Origin: JANYCG01 sp031386665
Lineage (GTDB): Bacteria > Pseudomonadota > Gammaproteobacteria > Burkholderiales > Burkholderiaceae_C
DNA: 64,000 bases
Direction: 5' to 3'
Assembly (NCBI GenBank): GCA_031386665.1
Contig: JANNCN010000081.1
Span: 1 to 64,000, forward strand
This document shows, one piece after another, positions 36,391 through 45,611 of the stretch. Below the pieces are notes generated by a model. It did no database searches, was not told the origin of the DNA, and saw only the letters and a list, made by a program, of their open reading frames with translations. Made by a program: the position numbers and the translations under genes. Position 1 is the stretch's first letter, and the number at the start of each line of letters is the position of its first letter.

Positions 36391-37173
36391 ATGTCATCAC
36401 CCGCCACTGTTGTAGCGAATTCACCTCTGCTGGCCAATCGTCGCATCTTAGTCACGGGTGGCGCGCGCGGCTTGGGGCTTGCCTTTGCACGCTCGCTGTG
36501 CCAGCATGGGGCGCAAGTCGTTTTGGCCGATATTCGGGCTGATCTATTGCAGCAAGCCACCGCCGCTTTGTGCAAAGAAGGATTCGTGGCCAGCTGCGTG
36601 GTGCTGGACGTGACTGACCCCTTGTCAATTCAGCTTGCCGTCGCCTCGGCCTTGAAGGCCATGGGCGGCTTGGATGGCCTTGTCAACAACGCAGCCGTTA
36701 CCGATTCTGGCGGCAAGGGCATGGCCGACATCGAGTTGGCCAAGTGGGATCAGGTGATGAACGTCAACGTACGGGGCACCTGGCTCATGACCCGGGCCTG
36801 CCGCCCTGCATTGGCTGCCAGCGGCAAAGGCTCGATTGTCAATTTAGCGTCTGACACCGCCCTATGGGGAGCGCCCAATTTACTGGCCTATGTGGCAAGC
36901 AAAGGCGCGGTGATTGCCATGACCCATTCACTGGCTCGCGAACTAGGGCCCGACAACATCACCGTCAATGCCATTGCACCCGGTTTGGTCGCTGTCGAAG
37001 CAACGGAGTACGTGCCGGAAGCAAGGCGATTGCATTACCTGAACCAGCGGGCAATTCAGCGCGAGCAACTGCCCGAAGACGTGTGCGGTGCAGTGGTTTA
37101 CGCGCTGTCCGATTTGGCTCGATTTGTCACCGGGCAATTGCTGGCCGTCAATGGTGGCTTTGTGATGCATTGA
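36391..37173 (+). CDS. Short-chain dehydrogenase/reductase (first of the catabolic operon)
   Basis: The 260-residue SDR has the cofactor motif TGGARGLG (22-29), NNAA near 99-102 and an intact catalytic set S154, Y167 and K171 (YVASK). The C-terminus VTGQLLAVNGGFVMH is typical of classical SDRs of the 3-oxoacyl-reductase type. It is expected to oxidise or reduce an alcohol/ketone, or to aromatise a dihydrodiol, using NAD(P); the substrate is unknown. The ATG at 36391 has GGAAG 6 bases upstream; a TTG one codon before is less likely. A cupin gene follows 48 bases later. Confidence 0.9.
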   Translation: MSSPATVVANSPLLANRRILVTGGARGLGLAFARSLCQHGAQVVLADIRADLLQQATAALCKEGFVASCVVLDVTDPLSIQLAVASALKAMGGLDGLVNNAAVTDSGGKGMADIELAKWDQVMNVNVRGTWLMTRACRPALAASGKGSIVNLASDTALWGAPNLLAYVASKGAVIAMTHSLARELGPDNITVNAIAPGLVAVEATEYVPEARRLHYLNQRAIQREQLPEDVCGAVVYALSDLARFVTGQLLAVNGGFVMH

Positions 37174-37221
37174 CGCTTTGAAAACAGACTGCCTGTCACC
37201 TCTCTCTTCTCAGGAAACACC

Positions 37222-37791
37222 ATGAACATGCTCTCCATCCAAGAAGCCGCCAACGATGCCAAGCCCAGTTGGACACAAGCCGCAGACCAAAGCTTTGGCG
37301 ACTGGATGACCAGTCGTATTGCCCGTTTTGCAAGCCGTAAATACGACTGGGACGCTCTCAAATTCCAGGCCGACCACGACCCCAAGTACCGCCGCGCGCA
37401 GATGCGTTACCTGGGCACTGGTGGCACTGGCGTAACTACTGACATGAACACCGTTGCCGCCGAAAACTTCACCTTCTCCACCATGGTGATACCCGCCGGT
37501 CATGAAGGCCCGTCGCACTTGCACATCGACGTGGAAGAGGTTTTCTTCGTCATGCGCGGCAAAATGAAATTGATCCTGGAAAAAGACGGCGAAAGGTTCG
37601 AAACCATCCTGAACGAGCGCGACCTGGTTTCGGTTCCGCCTGGCGTCTACCGAGAAGAAATCAACATCGGTGACGAGGACGCATTGATGTGCGTGATGCT
37701 GGGGGCGAAAAAGCCCCTCACCCCCACTTACCCTGACGACCATCCACTGGCCAAAATCAAACGTGAACTGTTGGCCCAGGCAGCGCAGTAA
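37222..37791 (+). CDS. Cupin-domain protein
   Basis: The 189-residue protein has one clear cupin domain: metal-ligand motif HLHIDVEEVFFVMRG (H99, H101, E105 or E106) and a second motif near residues 130-150 (LVSVPPGVYREEINIG). The first 80 residues are not recognisable. In aromatic catabolic clusters such proteins are dioxygenases, isomerases or sensors; none of these can be chosen from sequence. Its place between an SDR and an alpha/beta hydrolase suggests an enzyme of the pathway. Confidence 0.85.
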   Translation: MNMLSIQEAANDAKPSWTQAADQSFGDWMTSRIARFASRKYDWDALKFQADHDPKYRRAQMRYLGTGGTGVTTDMNTVAAENFTFSTMVIPAGHEGPSHLHIDVEEVFFVMRGKMKLILEKDGERFETILNERDLVSVPPGVYREEINIGDEDALMCVMLGAKKPLTPTYPDDHPLAKIKRELLAQAAQ

Positions 37792-37853
37792 GGCGTAGTC
37801 ATCAACTTGCCGACCGCAAATAGACGCTGCCAAACTTTGCCCCCTGCTTCCCC

Positions 37854-38798
37854 ATGACCACCCCCACTGTCGCCAACGACGCCGAATTGCTACAAGCAAC
37901 ACTGCGCCTGCTCGATCAAGCGTTTGCACTGCAACAGGTCACATTGTCAAACGGCGAAAAGGTGATGGTTCGCCGATGCGGAAAACCCGATGCAGCGCTG
38001 CCCATCGTGCTCTTGCATGGCATCAGTTCGGGATCGGCGTCATGGCTGCATTCGGCCTTGATTTTGAGCGAACACACTGAAGTCATAGCGTGGGATGCGC
38101 CTGGCTATGGTGAATCCACCCCCTTGCCTTCCGCAGCACCGACCGACCTCGATTACGCAGCGCGTTTGCATGACATGCTTTTGGTTTTGGGGCTGTCTTG
38201 CTGCGTGCTGGTCGGCCACTCGCTGGGCGCACTGGTGGCGGCAGCCTACGTGCGACGCTATGGCTCAGACGCCAATGCCTGCCAAGTGGCTCGGCTGGTG
38301 CTCATCAGTCCCGCTGGCGGCTACGGCAGCACCGTGCAAACCGAAAAACGCGACTCAGTGCGCGAGGAGCGCCAAACTGCGTTGCAAACGCTCGGCGTGG
38401 CGGGTTTGGCCGAGCGCACCGCCCGGCGCTTGCTGTCGCCCCAAGCCACGCCCGAAGCCATGGCCTGGGTCCGCAGGAGCGCGGGTCTACTGAGGCCAGC
38501 GGGCTATTTGCAAGCCATTGAATTGCTTTGCGAAAGCGATCTGGGCCGCAGCGCCCCGAGCGCGGTGCCGGTGTCAGTCTTCTGCGGAGACGCCGACATC
38601 GTGACGCCCCCTACAGCCTGCCAAGCCTGGGCGCAAAAATTCGAGGCCCCGTTTGCGTTGCTGGCGCGGGCTGGTCACGCCAGTCCCACCGAGCAGCCCC
38701 AGGCCGTCGCCCGGGCCATTGCACAGTCTTCAGTCGCAGCCCAAAAAGCAGCCCAGAACGCGGCGTCAGAACCACACGCGAAAGCAATTCACGCATGA
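37854..38798 (+). CDS. Alpha/beta hydrolase
   Basis: The 314-residue protein has the oxyanion segment LLHGISSG (about 53-60), the nucleophile elbow GHSLG (S123), an acid in CGDADIVTP and the catalytic histidine in AGHASPTEQP. The layout resembles C-C bond hydrolases of meta-cleavage pathways and related esterases. Beside a VOC dioxygenase-like gene and a Rieske oxygenase, hydrolysis of a ring-cleavage product is the likely role. The stop overlaps the IclR start (ATGA). Confidence 0.88.
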   Translation: MTTPTVANDAELLQATLRLLDQAFALQQVTLSNGEKVMVRRCGKPDAALPIVLLHGISSGSASWLHSALILSEHTEVIAWDAPGYGESTPLPSAAPTDLDYAARLHDMLLVLGLSCCVLVGHSLGALVAAAYVRRYGSDANACQVARLVLISPAGGYGSTVQTEKRDSVREERQTALQTLGVAGLAERTARRLLSPQATPEAMAWVRRSAGLLRPAGYLQAIELLCESDLGRSAPSAVPVSVFCGDADIVTPPTACQAWAQKFEAPFALLARAGHASPTEQPQAVARAIAQSSVAAQKAAQNAASEPHAKAIHA

Positions 38799-39682
38799 CC
38801 CAGCCCCCAACCGACGACCCCACAGAAGCCGCAGACAGCAGCGACGGTGGTGACAAGTACATCGTACCAGCACTGGAGCGTGGCTTGCGCGTACTGGAAG
38901 AATTTGGCCGCGACAGTAAGTCCCTGGGTGCACCCGAATTGGCTCGCCGCTTGGGCCTGCCCCGCTCCACTATTTTCCGGCTCCTCACCACGCTTGAAAG
39001 TATGGGTTTTTTAGAACGCACCCATAACGGCAATGACTACCGTTTGGGCATGTCGGTGCTGCGTTTGGGGTTTGAATACCTCTCTTCGCTCGAACTGACC
39101 GAGCTGGGTCAATCCGTGCTGACGCGACTGTGCGACACCATCGGGCAGCCCTGTAACCTGGCGGTTCGCGATGGCCGCTCCATCGTTTACGTGAGCAAGG
39201 TGACTCCCCCTACCCCGTTCACCAGCTCGCTGCGCGTCGGCACTCGTCTGCCCGTGCACGGCACAGTGTTTGGTCGCATTTTGCTGTCTGATTTCAGCCT
39301 GCCAGAGTTGCGGGTGCTCTACCCAGAAGCCCGCCTGGAGCGATATTCCGATAGCACACCGCAAACCGTGATGGCTCTTTTCAACTTGATCGTCGACGAC
39401 CGCCAACGCGGCTACGCCATTGGCATCGGCTACTACGACAACAGCATTTCACCCATCGTTGCCCCCGTGCGCGATGACACTGGCCACGTGGTCGCCGCGC
39501 TGGGCACCACCGTCGGCAACGGCAACCAAAACGCCGCTCATTTGCAAGCCATGGCGCAGCACGTGAAGGCCGCGGCAGACGAGTTGTCCCGCCTGCTGAA
39601 CTACCGGCCTAGCGCTGCGCTGCACAAGCTACCTTCCCACAACATCGTGGCGTTGCCCAAAGGCAGGAAAAACAACGCATGA
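38795..39682 (+). CDS. IclR-family transcriptional regulator
   Basis: The 295-residue protein has an acidic N-terminal arm, a winged helix-turn-helix (about residues 25-85, APELARRLGLPRSTIFRLLTTL) and a C-terminal IclR effector domain (about 100-280). It is embedded in the operon it probably controls, overlapping the hydrolase gene and the next SDR gene by four bases each. Members of this family regulate aromatic and carboxylic acid catabolism and may activate or repress. A candidate operator lies at 36289-36308. Confidence 0.9.
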   Translation: MTQPPTDDPTEAADSSDGGDKYIVPALERGLRVLEEFGRDSKSLGAPELARRLGLPRSTIFRLLTTLESMGFLERTHNGNDYRLGMSVLRLGFEYLSSLELTELGQSVLTRLCDTIGQPCNLAVRDGRSIVYVSKVTPPTPFTSSLRVGTRLPVHGTVFGRILLSDFSLPELRVLYPEARLERYSDSTPQTVMALFNLIVDDRQRGYAIGIGYYDNSISPIVAPVRDDTGHVVAALGTTVGNGNQNAAHLQAMAQHVKAAADELSRLLNYRPSAALHKLPSHNIVALPKGRKNNA

Positions 39683-40533
39683 CTGCTGCCCTACCCGTAT
39701 CGACTGTATCGGCCGCATCAATCATGTCGGTTCAAGACCTGCAAGGCCATGTCGCTATCGTGACCGGTGGCTCATCAGGCATCGGTTTCGCCACTGTCGA
39801 GCTTTTGCTGCAAAGGGGTGCCGCTGTCGCGTTTTGTGGCCGTGACGAAAAGCGCCTGCGCGAAGCCGAAACCCAACTGCGCGCGCGCTTTGCGAACGCA
39901 ACATTGTTGGCGTCACCGTGCAACGTGCTTGACGCTGGCCAAGTGCAGGACTTCGCAGAGTTGAGCCGCAAGACGCTGGGAGCGGCTTCCATTTTAGTGA
40001 ACAACGCGGGTCAAGGTCGCGTTTCCACCTTCAGCAACACAGATGACAGCGCTTGGACTCAAGAGTTGCACCTGAAATTCTTTTCAGTGATTTACCCCAC
40101 CCGCGCTTTTTTGCCGCAATTGCAAAGTCGCGCAACGGCGCAGGCTAGCGCTGCCATCGTTTGCGTCAACTCTCTCCTTGCCGCACAGCCTGAGCCGCAC
40201 ATGGTGGCAACTTCCGCTGCGCGGGCGGGAATCAAGAACCTGGTGCGGTCGATGGCCACTGAGTTCGCGCCTCACCACGTCCGCGTTAACGGCATTTTGG
40301 TAGGCTTGATCGAGTCTGGACAATGGCAGCGTCGCTTTGAAGCCCGCGAGGACCCGTCCCAAGACCGCGCCACCTGGATGCGAGAACTGGCCGCGCGCAA
40401 ACACATTCCTTTGGCCCGCCTGGGAATGCCCTCTGAAGCCGCGCAGGCCATTTGTTTTCTGGCTACGCCGCAGTCGTCGTACACAACTGGCAGTCACCTT
40501 GATGTCTCTGGAGGCCTTTCGCACTATGCTTGA
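39679..40533 (+). CDS. Divergent SDR-fold protein lacking the catalytic Tyr and Lys
   Basis: The 284-residue protein has the Rossmann motif TGGSSGIG (29-36), NNAG (108-111) and a typical SDR C-terminus (TTGSHLDVSGG). Counting from S165, the position of the catalytic tyrosine is T178 and that of the lysine is R182 (ATSAARAG in place of YxxxK). It may be a non-redox SDR, use other residues, or bind a nucleotide without catalysis. It overlaps the IclR gene and the following ThDP-enzyme gene. An internal ATG at 39724 is an alternative start that would drop a weakly conserved leader. Confidence 0.88.
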   Translation: MTAALPVSTVSAASIMSVQDLQGHVAIVTGGSSGIGFATVELLLQRGAAVAFCGRDEKRLREAETQLRARFANATLLASPCNVLDAGQVQDFAELSRKTLGAASILVNNAGQGRVSTFSNTDDSAWTQELHLKFFSVIYPTRAFLPQLQSRATAQASAAIVCVNSLLAAQPEPHMVATSAARAGIKNLVRSMATEFAPHHVRVNGILVGLIESGQWQRRFEAREDPSQDRATWMRELAARKHIPLARLGMPSEAAQAICFLATPQSSYTTGSHLDVSGGLSHYA

Positions 40534-42205
40534 TTCCCAACAATCGCCCACCTCGCAAATAACCGTCGGTGCAGCCATCGCTGCGCTGCTGGAAAACTGT
40601 GGCGTAAAGACCGCTTTTGGCGTGATTTCCATCCATAACATGCCAATTCTGGATGCCATCAACGAGCGGGGCAAGATTCGCTGGGTGATGTCGCGCGGTG
40701 AGGCTGGTGGCACCAGCATGGCCGACGCCTATGCGCGCACCACTGCCACCCTGGGGGTGTGCATGACCAGCACCGGCACAGCCGCTGGCAATGCGGCGGG
40801 TGGCATGGTCGAGGCGCTGACAGCAGGCACGCCGCTGCTGCACATCACGGGTCAAATTGAAACCCAGTACATCGACCAAAACCTGTCGTACATCCACGAA
40901 GCGCCTGACCAACTGGCCATGCTCAAAGCGGTGTCCAAGTTAGCGTTGCGCGTGCGCAATGTTGAAACCGCCATCAGCACTGTCAAACTAGCGATCCAAA
41001 CCGCTTTAACTGCGCCGACGGGACCAGTCAGCGTCGAAATTCCGATTGACATTCAAGCAGCGCTCATCAGTGCGCACACCGACCTCACGCCGCTGCCAGT
41101 CGCCGCCAAGATCCCGCAAGCCGCTGCGCTGGACGCTCTGGCCGAGCGCTTCGCCCGGGCCAGACGCCCGCTGCTATGGCTTGGTGGCGGCGCCCGCCTT
41201 GCCGGTGCTGCAGTAGCCCGCTTGTTGGCAATGGGTGTGGGCGTGGTCAGCAGCACCCAGGGCCGGGGCATCGTCGCCGAGGATGATCCGCGTTCGCTGG
41301 GGGCCTACAACCTGCACAAACCGGTGGAAGACTTCTACCAAACCTGCGATGCCATGCTGGTGGTGGGCTCACGATTGCGCGGGAATGAAACGCTGAAGTA
41401 CCAGCTCAAGTTACCCCGTCCTCTGCTGCGGGTGGATGCTGACCCGGCAGCAGATGGCCGTTGCTACACCAGCGACTTTTTTGTGACTGGCGATTCGGCC
41501 CTGGTGCTCCATGGTTTGGCTGATCGCTTGGAGGGCAAACTCAGTATCGACCCTAGTTTCATAGCTGATTTGCGGGCCGCCCATGTGGCTGCGCAAAAGA
41601 TTTTGCTGGATGGCTTGGGTGTGTACACCACACTGGTCAGCCAGTTGCAACAAGCTGCTGGCCGCAACTTCAATTGGGTTCGAGATGTCACGGTGTCCAA
41701 CAGCACCTGGGGAAATCGCCAGTTGCGTGTGTTCGAGCCCACGCAAGGCGTTCACGCTCTGGGTGGAGGCATTGGCCTGGGCTTGTCCATGGGCATTGGG
41801 GCTGCGGTGGGCGCCGCAGAAACTGGCTCTGGCCGAAAGACGCTTTGCCTGTCGGGCGATGGTGGCTTCATTTTGAATCTTGGCGAACTGGCAACCGCCG
41901 TTCAGGAAAAAGCCAATGTGCTCTACGTGCTCATGAACGACCAACGCTATGGCGTAATCCGCAACATTCAGGACGCCCAGTACGGCGGACGCCGATGCTA
42001 CGTTGACCTGCACACACCAGACTACGCGCAGCTGTGCAGCGCACTCAAGCTGGGCCACGCACGTGTCAGCGATTTGGCTGATTTGCCGGCTGGGCTGGCC
42101 AGGGCGCAAAGCACTGCGGGGCCATTTATTCTAGAAATCGACATGCTGTCAATTGGCAGCTTCAAAACTGCGTTTGCCGGCCCACCGACGCAAGTCGTGA
42201 GTTGA
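40526..42205 (+). CDS. Thiamine diphosphate-dependent enzyme, acetolactate-synthase-like
   Basis: The 559-residue protein has the three domains of ThDP enzymes: an N-terminal Pyr domain with the activating E59 (SRGEAGGTSMADAYAR), a central domain from about residue 195, and a C-terminal PP domain with the ThDP motif GDGGFILNLGELATA ending in LMND. The ATG at 40526 follows GGAGG by 11 bases; an ATG at 40502 is also in frame. The family contains decarboxylases, carboligases and hydrolases. No small regulatory subunit gene is near, so a role in branched-chain amino acid synthesis is unlikely. In this operon a 2-oxo acid decarboxylase feeding the aldehyde dehydrogenase is a reasonable guess. Confidence 0.9.
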   Translation: MLDSQQSPTSQITVGAAIAALLENCGVKTAFGVISIHNMPILDAINERGKIRWVMSRGEAGGTSMADAYARTTATLGVCMTSTGTAAGNAAGGMVEALTAGTPLLHITGQIETQYIDQNLSYIHEAPDQLAMLKAVSKLALRVRNVETAISTVKLAIQTALTAPTGPVSVEIPIDIQAALISAHTDLTPLPVAAKIPQAAALDALAERFARARRPLLWLGGGARLAGAAVARLLAMGVGVVSSTQGRGIVAEDDPRSLGAYNLHKPVEDFYQTCDAMLVVGSRLRGNETLKYQLKLPRPLLRVDADPAADGRCYTSDFFVTGDSALVLHGLADRLEGKLSIDPSFIADLRAAHVAAQKILLDGLGVYTTLVSQLQQAAGRNFNWVRDVTVSNSTWGNRQLRVFEPTQGVHALGGGIGLGLSMGIGAAVGAAETGSGRKTLCLSGDGGFILNLGELATAVQEKANVLYVLMNDQRYGVIRNIQDAQYGGRRCYVDLHTPDYAQLCSALKLGHARVSDLADLPAGLARAQSTAGPFILEIDMLSIGSFKTAFAGPPTQVVS

Positions 42206-42219
42206 CCAGGGTGAAACCC

Positions 42220-43026
42220 ATGCTAAAGGTTGCTGTGATTGGTTGCGGTGCAATCGGAACCGGCGTGCTGGAGTTACTCCAGGGCAGTTTAGATGTCCGC
42301 GTCCATAGCGTCATCGTGTCTGATGCTTACCAGGCTGCAGCGCTTGAGCTGGTCGCCAAATGGGCTAGCGGTGCGCAGGTGCTGGCACATGTCGGCATCG
42401 GGCAAGATGCCCCTGACCTCCTGGTTGAGTGCGCTGGGCATAGCGCCATCTCTGAGCATGTGCTGCCCGCTTTACAGCGCGGCATACCGTGCCTGGTCGC
42501 ATCGATTGGTGCTTTGAGCGCGCCGGGCATGGTGGAGTCCCTGGCTGAGGCAGCTCGCCAAGGCCACACCCAGGTGCAGTTGCTGTCCGGCGCTATCGGT
42601 GGCATAGACGCGTTGTCTGCCGCTCGGGAAGGCGGACTGGACACCGTTGTCTACACCGGGCGCAAACCTCCTGGTGCTTGGAAAGGCACCCCCGCGCAAG
42701 AACTGTGTGATCTGGACAAACTGAGCAATGCCTTCTGCATTTTTGAAGGTAGCGCTGAACAAGCGGCCATGCTGTACCCCAAAAACGCCAACGTCGCAGC
42801 CACGCTAGCTTTGGCGGGCATAGGAATGCAACGCACTCAGGTGAGGCTGTTTGCCGACCCTGGCGTCAGCGAAAACGTCCATCAGGTTGAGGCGTGCGGT
42901 GCGTTTGGTCGATTTGAGTTAACGATGAGTGGCAAACCCCTGGCCGCGAACCCAAAAACCTCGGCCCTCACGGTGTACAGCGTGGTTCGAGCCATCCGAA
43001 ACCGTGCTGCCGCTTTGGCGATTTAG
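42220..43026 (+). CDS. Aspartate dehydrogenase-like oxidoreductase
   Basis: The 268-residue protein matches the L-aspartate dehydrogenase/NadX family: Rossmann motif GCGAIGTG near the start, LLVECAGHSAISEHVLP, LLSGAIGGIDALSAAREGG, YPKNANVAATLALAGIG and a domain ending KTSALTVYSVVRA. Known members interconvert aspartate and oxaloacetate with NAD(P)H and ammonia, or supply iminoaspartate for NAD synthesis. No nadA or nadC lies nearby, so a catabolic role, perhaps on a related amino or imino acid, is more likely. The ATG at 42220 has AGGGTGA upstream; TTG 42202 and GTG 42211 are in frame. Confidence 0.88.
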   Translation: MLKVAVIGCGAIGTGVLELLQGSLDVRVHSVIVSDAYQAAALELVAKWASGAQVLAHVGIGQDAPDLLVECAGHSAISEHVLPALQRGIPCLVASIGALSAPGMVESLAEAARQGHTQVQLLSGAIGGIDALSAAREGGLDTVVYTGRKPPGAWKGTPAQELCDLDKLSNAFCIFEGSAEQAAMLYPKNANVAATLALAGIGMQRTQVRLFADPGVSENVHQVEACGAFGRFELTMSGKPLAANPKTSALTVYSVVRAIRNRAAALAI

Positions 43027-43050
43027 CCCGTCACTCTGCCAACACTTACC

Positions 43051-44535
43051 ATGACCACTCCAGACATGCACTCGCTCTTACCCATCAACATCGCGGGCGA
43101 GTTGCGCTTGGGCGGTGGCGACGAGTTCGCCAGCCTCTACCCAGCGACCGGCGAAGTTGTCGCACGCTTGCGCGCCCCCAGCTTAGCCGATGTGGACGAA
43201 GCTATCGTCCGTGCTGACCACGCCTTTCGCACCAGTGGTTGGGCGCAGCGCAAACCGCACGAGCGGGCGGCCGTGCTGTACCGTGTGGCCTCGTTGGTTC
43301 GTGAGCGCGCCGAACCATTGGCGCAACGACAACGCCAAGATAACGGCAAGCCAATCAACGAAACCCGGAATCTGGTTGCCAGCGCTGCGGCAACGTTCCA
43401 GTTTTTTGCCAGCGCCTGCGAAACGCTGGAAGAAACTATCACTCCCTCGCGCGGTGATTTCATGACCATGAGCCTCTACGAACCCATGGGCGTTGTTGCT
43501 GCCATCACACCGTGGAATTCGCCGATTGCCAGCGAAGCGCAAAAAGTCGCCCCGGCGCTAGCTGCAGGCAATGCGGTGGTCATCAAACCGGCTGAAGCCA
43601 CGCCTTTGTTGGCTTTGGAACTAGCCGCTATTTGCGAAGAAGCTGGTGTACCCAAAGGGATGCTCAGCGTGCTGCCCGGGCGCGGCTCCATCATCGGCGA
43701 CGCCATCACCAAGCACCCGCTCATTAAGCGCGTATCCTTCACGGGCGGCACCACCACGGGCAAACACATTGCGCATATTGCTGCTGACAAAATGATGCCC
43801 GTCTCGTTGGAACTGGGGGGCAAATCCGCGACGATGGTAATGGACGATGCCGATCTCGACCACGCAGTGAACGGTGTTTTGTACGGCATCTTCAGCTCGT
43901 CGGGTGAAGCTTGCATCGCCGGTTCGCGCCTTTTTGTGGCCAGATCGCGGTACACCGAATTCATGCAGCGCCTTTGCGACAAAACTGCCCAACTGCGAGT
44001 GGGCGACCCCGCGGACGAGCGTACCCACATAGGCCCGCTCATTACGGCCAAACACCGCGAGTCAATTGAACGCTATGTGGATTTGGGGTTGAATGAGGGT
44101 GCCACCCTGCGCACTGGCGGAGCTCGCCCACAGGGTGCGCAATACGAGCGCGGCAACTACTACATGCCCACGATCCTGGAGGGCCTCTCCAACAGAGCGC
44201 AAATTTGCCAGGAAGAAATCTTCGGCCCCGTGCTGGTCGCCATGCCGTTTGACACGGAAGAAGACCTCATCTCCCAAGCCAATGACAGCATTTATGCCTT
44301 GGCAGCAGGTATCTGGACGCGAGACTACAAGCGCGCGTGGCGCTTGGGCCGCGCCGTGCAAGCGGGCACCGTGTGGATCAATACCTACAAGCAGTTTTCC
44401 ATCTCCACTCCGTTTGGTGGCTGGAAGGACAGCGGACTGGGGCGCGAAAAAGGCCGCTTAGGTATTTTGCAGTACATGGAGCAAAAAAGCCTGTACTGGG
44501 GCTTGAACGATCAACCCATGGCTTGGGCAAACTGA
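43051..44535 (+). CDS. NAD(P)-dependent aldehyde dehydrogenase
   Basis: The 494-residue protein has the family signatures ITPWNSP (about 152-158), KPAEATP, FTGGTTTGK, general base E254 in LELGGKS and nucleophile C288 in SGEACIAGSR, then EEIFGPVL and a C-terminal PFGGWKDSG. The residue two before the cysteine is Glu rather than the common Gln. It oxidises an aldehyde from the pathway to the acid; a semialdehyde from ring cleavage or an aldehyde from the ThDP enzyme are candidates. It starts 24 bases after the aspartate dehydrogenase-like gene. Confidence 0.95.
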   Translation: MTTPDMHSLLPINIAGELRLGGGDEFASLYPATGEVVARLRAPSLADVDEAIVRADHAFRTSGWAQRKPHERAAVLYRVASLVRERAEPLAQRQRQDNGKPINETRNLVASAAATFQFFASACETLEETITPSRGDFMTMSLYEPMGVVAAITPWNSPIASEAQKVAPALAAGNAVVIKPAEATPLLALELAAICEEAGVPKGMLSVLPGRGSIIGDAITKHPLIKRVSFTGGTTTGKHIAHIAADKMMPVSLELGGKSATMVMDDADLDHAVNGVLYGIFSSSGEACIAGSRLFVARSRYTEFMQRLCDKTAQLRVGDPADERTHIGPLITAKHRESIERYVDLGLNEGATLRTGGARPQGAQYERGNYYMPTILEGLSNRAQICQEEIFGPVLVAMPFDTEEDLISQANDSIYALAAGIWTRDYKRAWRLGRAVQAGTVWINTYKQFSISTPFGGWKDSGLGREKGRLGILQYMEQKSLYWGLNDQPMAWAN

Positions 44536-44581
44536 TGGCCAATTCTAAAAAATCAGCTGCAAAGGCCCACGGAGTTTGTGT

Positions 44582-45541
44582 ATGAGCGTACTTGGGATTG
44601 ACGAAATCACCTATGGCGCGGACGACTTGCCGACCTGCCGCCGCTTTTTTCTGGACTGGGGACTGCACCTGGTCAGCGAAAAGTCTGATGAACTGGTCTT
44701 CGAAACGCTGAACGGTTGCCGCGTGATCGTGGCCACCAGCACACGGGCCGACTTGCCGCCTGCACTTGAACTGGGCCCCACCCTGCGCGAAGTAGTGTGG
44801 GGCGTTGAGAGTGAAGCCGACTTGACTCACTACGCAGACAAGGTCCGAGAACAGCCCGGCTTCATCCGGCAGGGCCAACGCATCGGCTGCACCGACCCGA
44901 ATGGCCTGGCGATTCGCCTTCAAGTCACAAAGAAGCGCCAGATTGAGGTACACAGCGCCAGCTACAACACCTGGAACCAGAAGGGCCGCATCAATCAGCG
45001 CAGCCCCGCTTACGAGCGCGCCACACCGGTAGAGGTGGGGCATGTGGTGTTCTTCGTCAAAGACGTGATGGCCTGCGAGCGATTTTATGTCGACAGTTTT
45101 GGCTTTGTCGCTTCAGACCGGTACCCCGAAAGCGGTGCTTTTTTGCGCTGCGCGCCAGAGGGCGGCCATCACGATATCTTTTTACTGCAACGCCCCGCGG
45201 CTGACGCTGGGCTCAATCATGTGGCCTTTACCGTTCGGGACATCCACGAAGTGTTTGGCGGCGGCATGCACATCTCACGTTGTGGCTGGGAGACTCAACT
45301 CGGCCCTGGCCGTCACCCCATTTCTTCGGCTTACTTCTGGTACTTCAAGAACCCAGCCGGCGCACTGATCGAGTATTACGCAGACGAAGATCAGTTGACC
45401 GCCGATTGGCAACCACGTGACTTTACCCCTGGCCCAACGGTGTTTGCCGAATGGGCGATTGCCGGCGGCCTAGATGGCAACACGCGCCGACAAAAGGGCG
45501 AGGCAGTGGCCAGCGGCAAGTTCATCACGGACCGAAAATGA
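44582..45541 (+). CDS. Two-domain VOC-superfamily protein, extradiol-dioxygenase-like
   Basis: The 319-residue protein has two vicinal-oxygen-chelate domains (about residues 1-118 and 148-270). The second retains a full metal triad in the usual spacing: H154 (GHVVFF), H213 (LNHVAFTV) and E264 (IEYYAD). The first domain lacks it, as in type I extradiol dioxygenases whose N-terminal domain is structural. The length suits that group. I infer ring cleavage of a catechol-like intermediate, but hydroxylases and isomerases share the fold. GGAG lies 7 bases before the ATG at 44582. Confidence 0.82.
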   Translation: MSVLGIDEITYGADDLPTCRRFFLDWGLHLVSEKSDELVFETLNGCRVIVATSTRADLPPALELGPTLREVVWGVESEADLTHYADKVREQPGFIRQGQRIGCTDPNGLAIRLQVTKKRQIEVHSASYNTWNQKGRINQRSPAYERATPVEVGHVVFFVKDVMACERFYVDSFGFVASDRYPESGAFLRCAPEGGHHDIFLLQRPAADAGLNHVAFTVRDIHEVFGGGMHISRCGWETQLGPGRHPISSAYFWYFKNPAGALIEYYADEDQLTADWQPRDFTPGPTVFAEWAIAGGLDGNTRRQKGEAVASGKFITDRK

Positions 45542-45611
45542 GAGGAACATGAAATGGTTCTGCGAGAAACGAGTTGGGCGACATGATCCATCACTTGTTA
45601 TGGAGTTGGCT

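Noticed and set aside
40526..42205. Acetolactate synthase for branched-chain amino acid synthesis
   Set aside because: No small subunit or ilvC gene is near and the context is catabolic; only family membership can be claimed.
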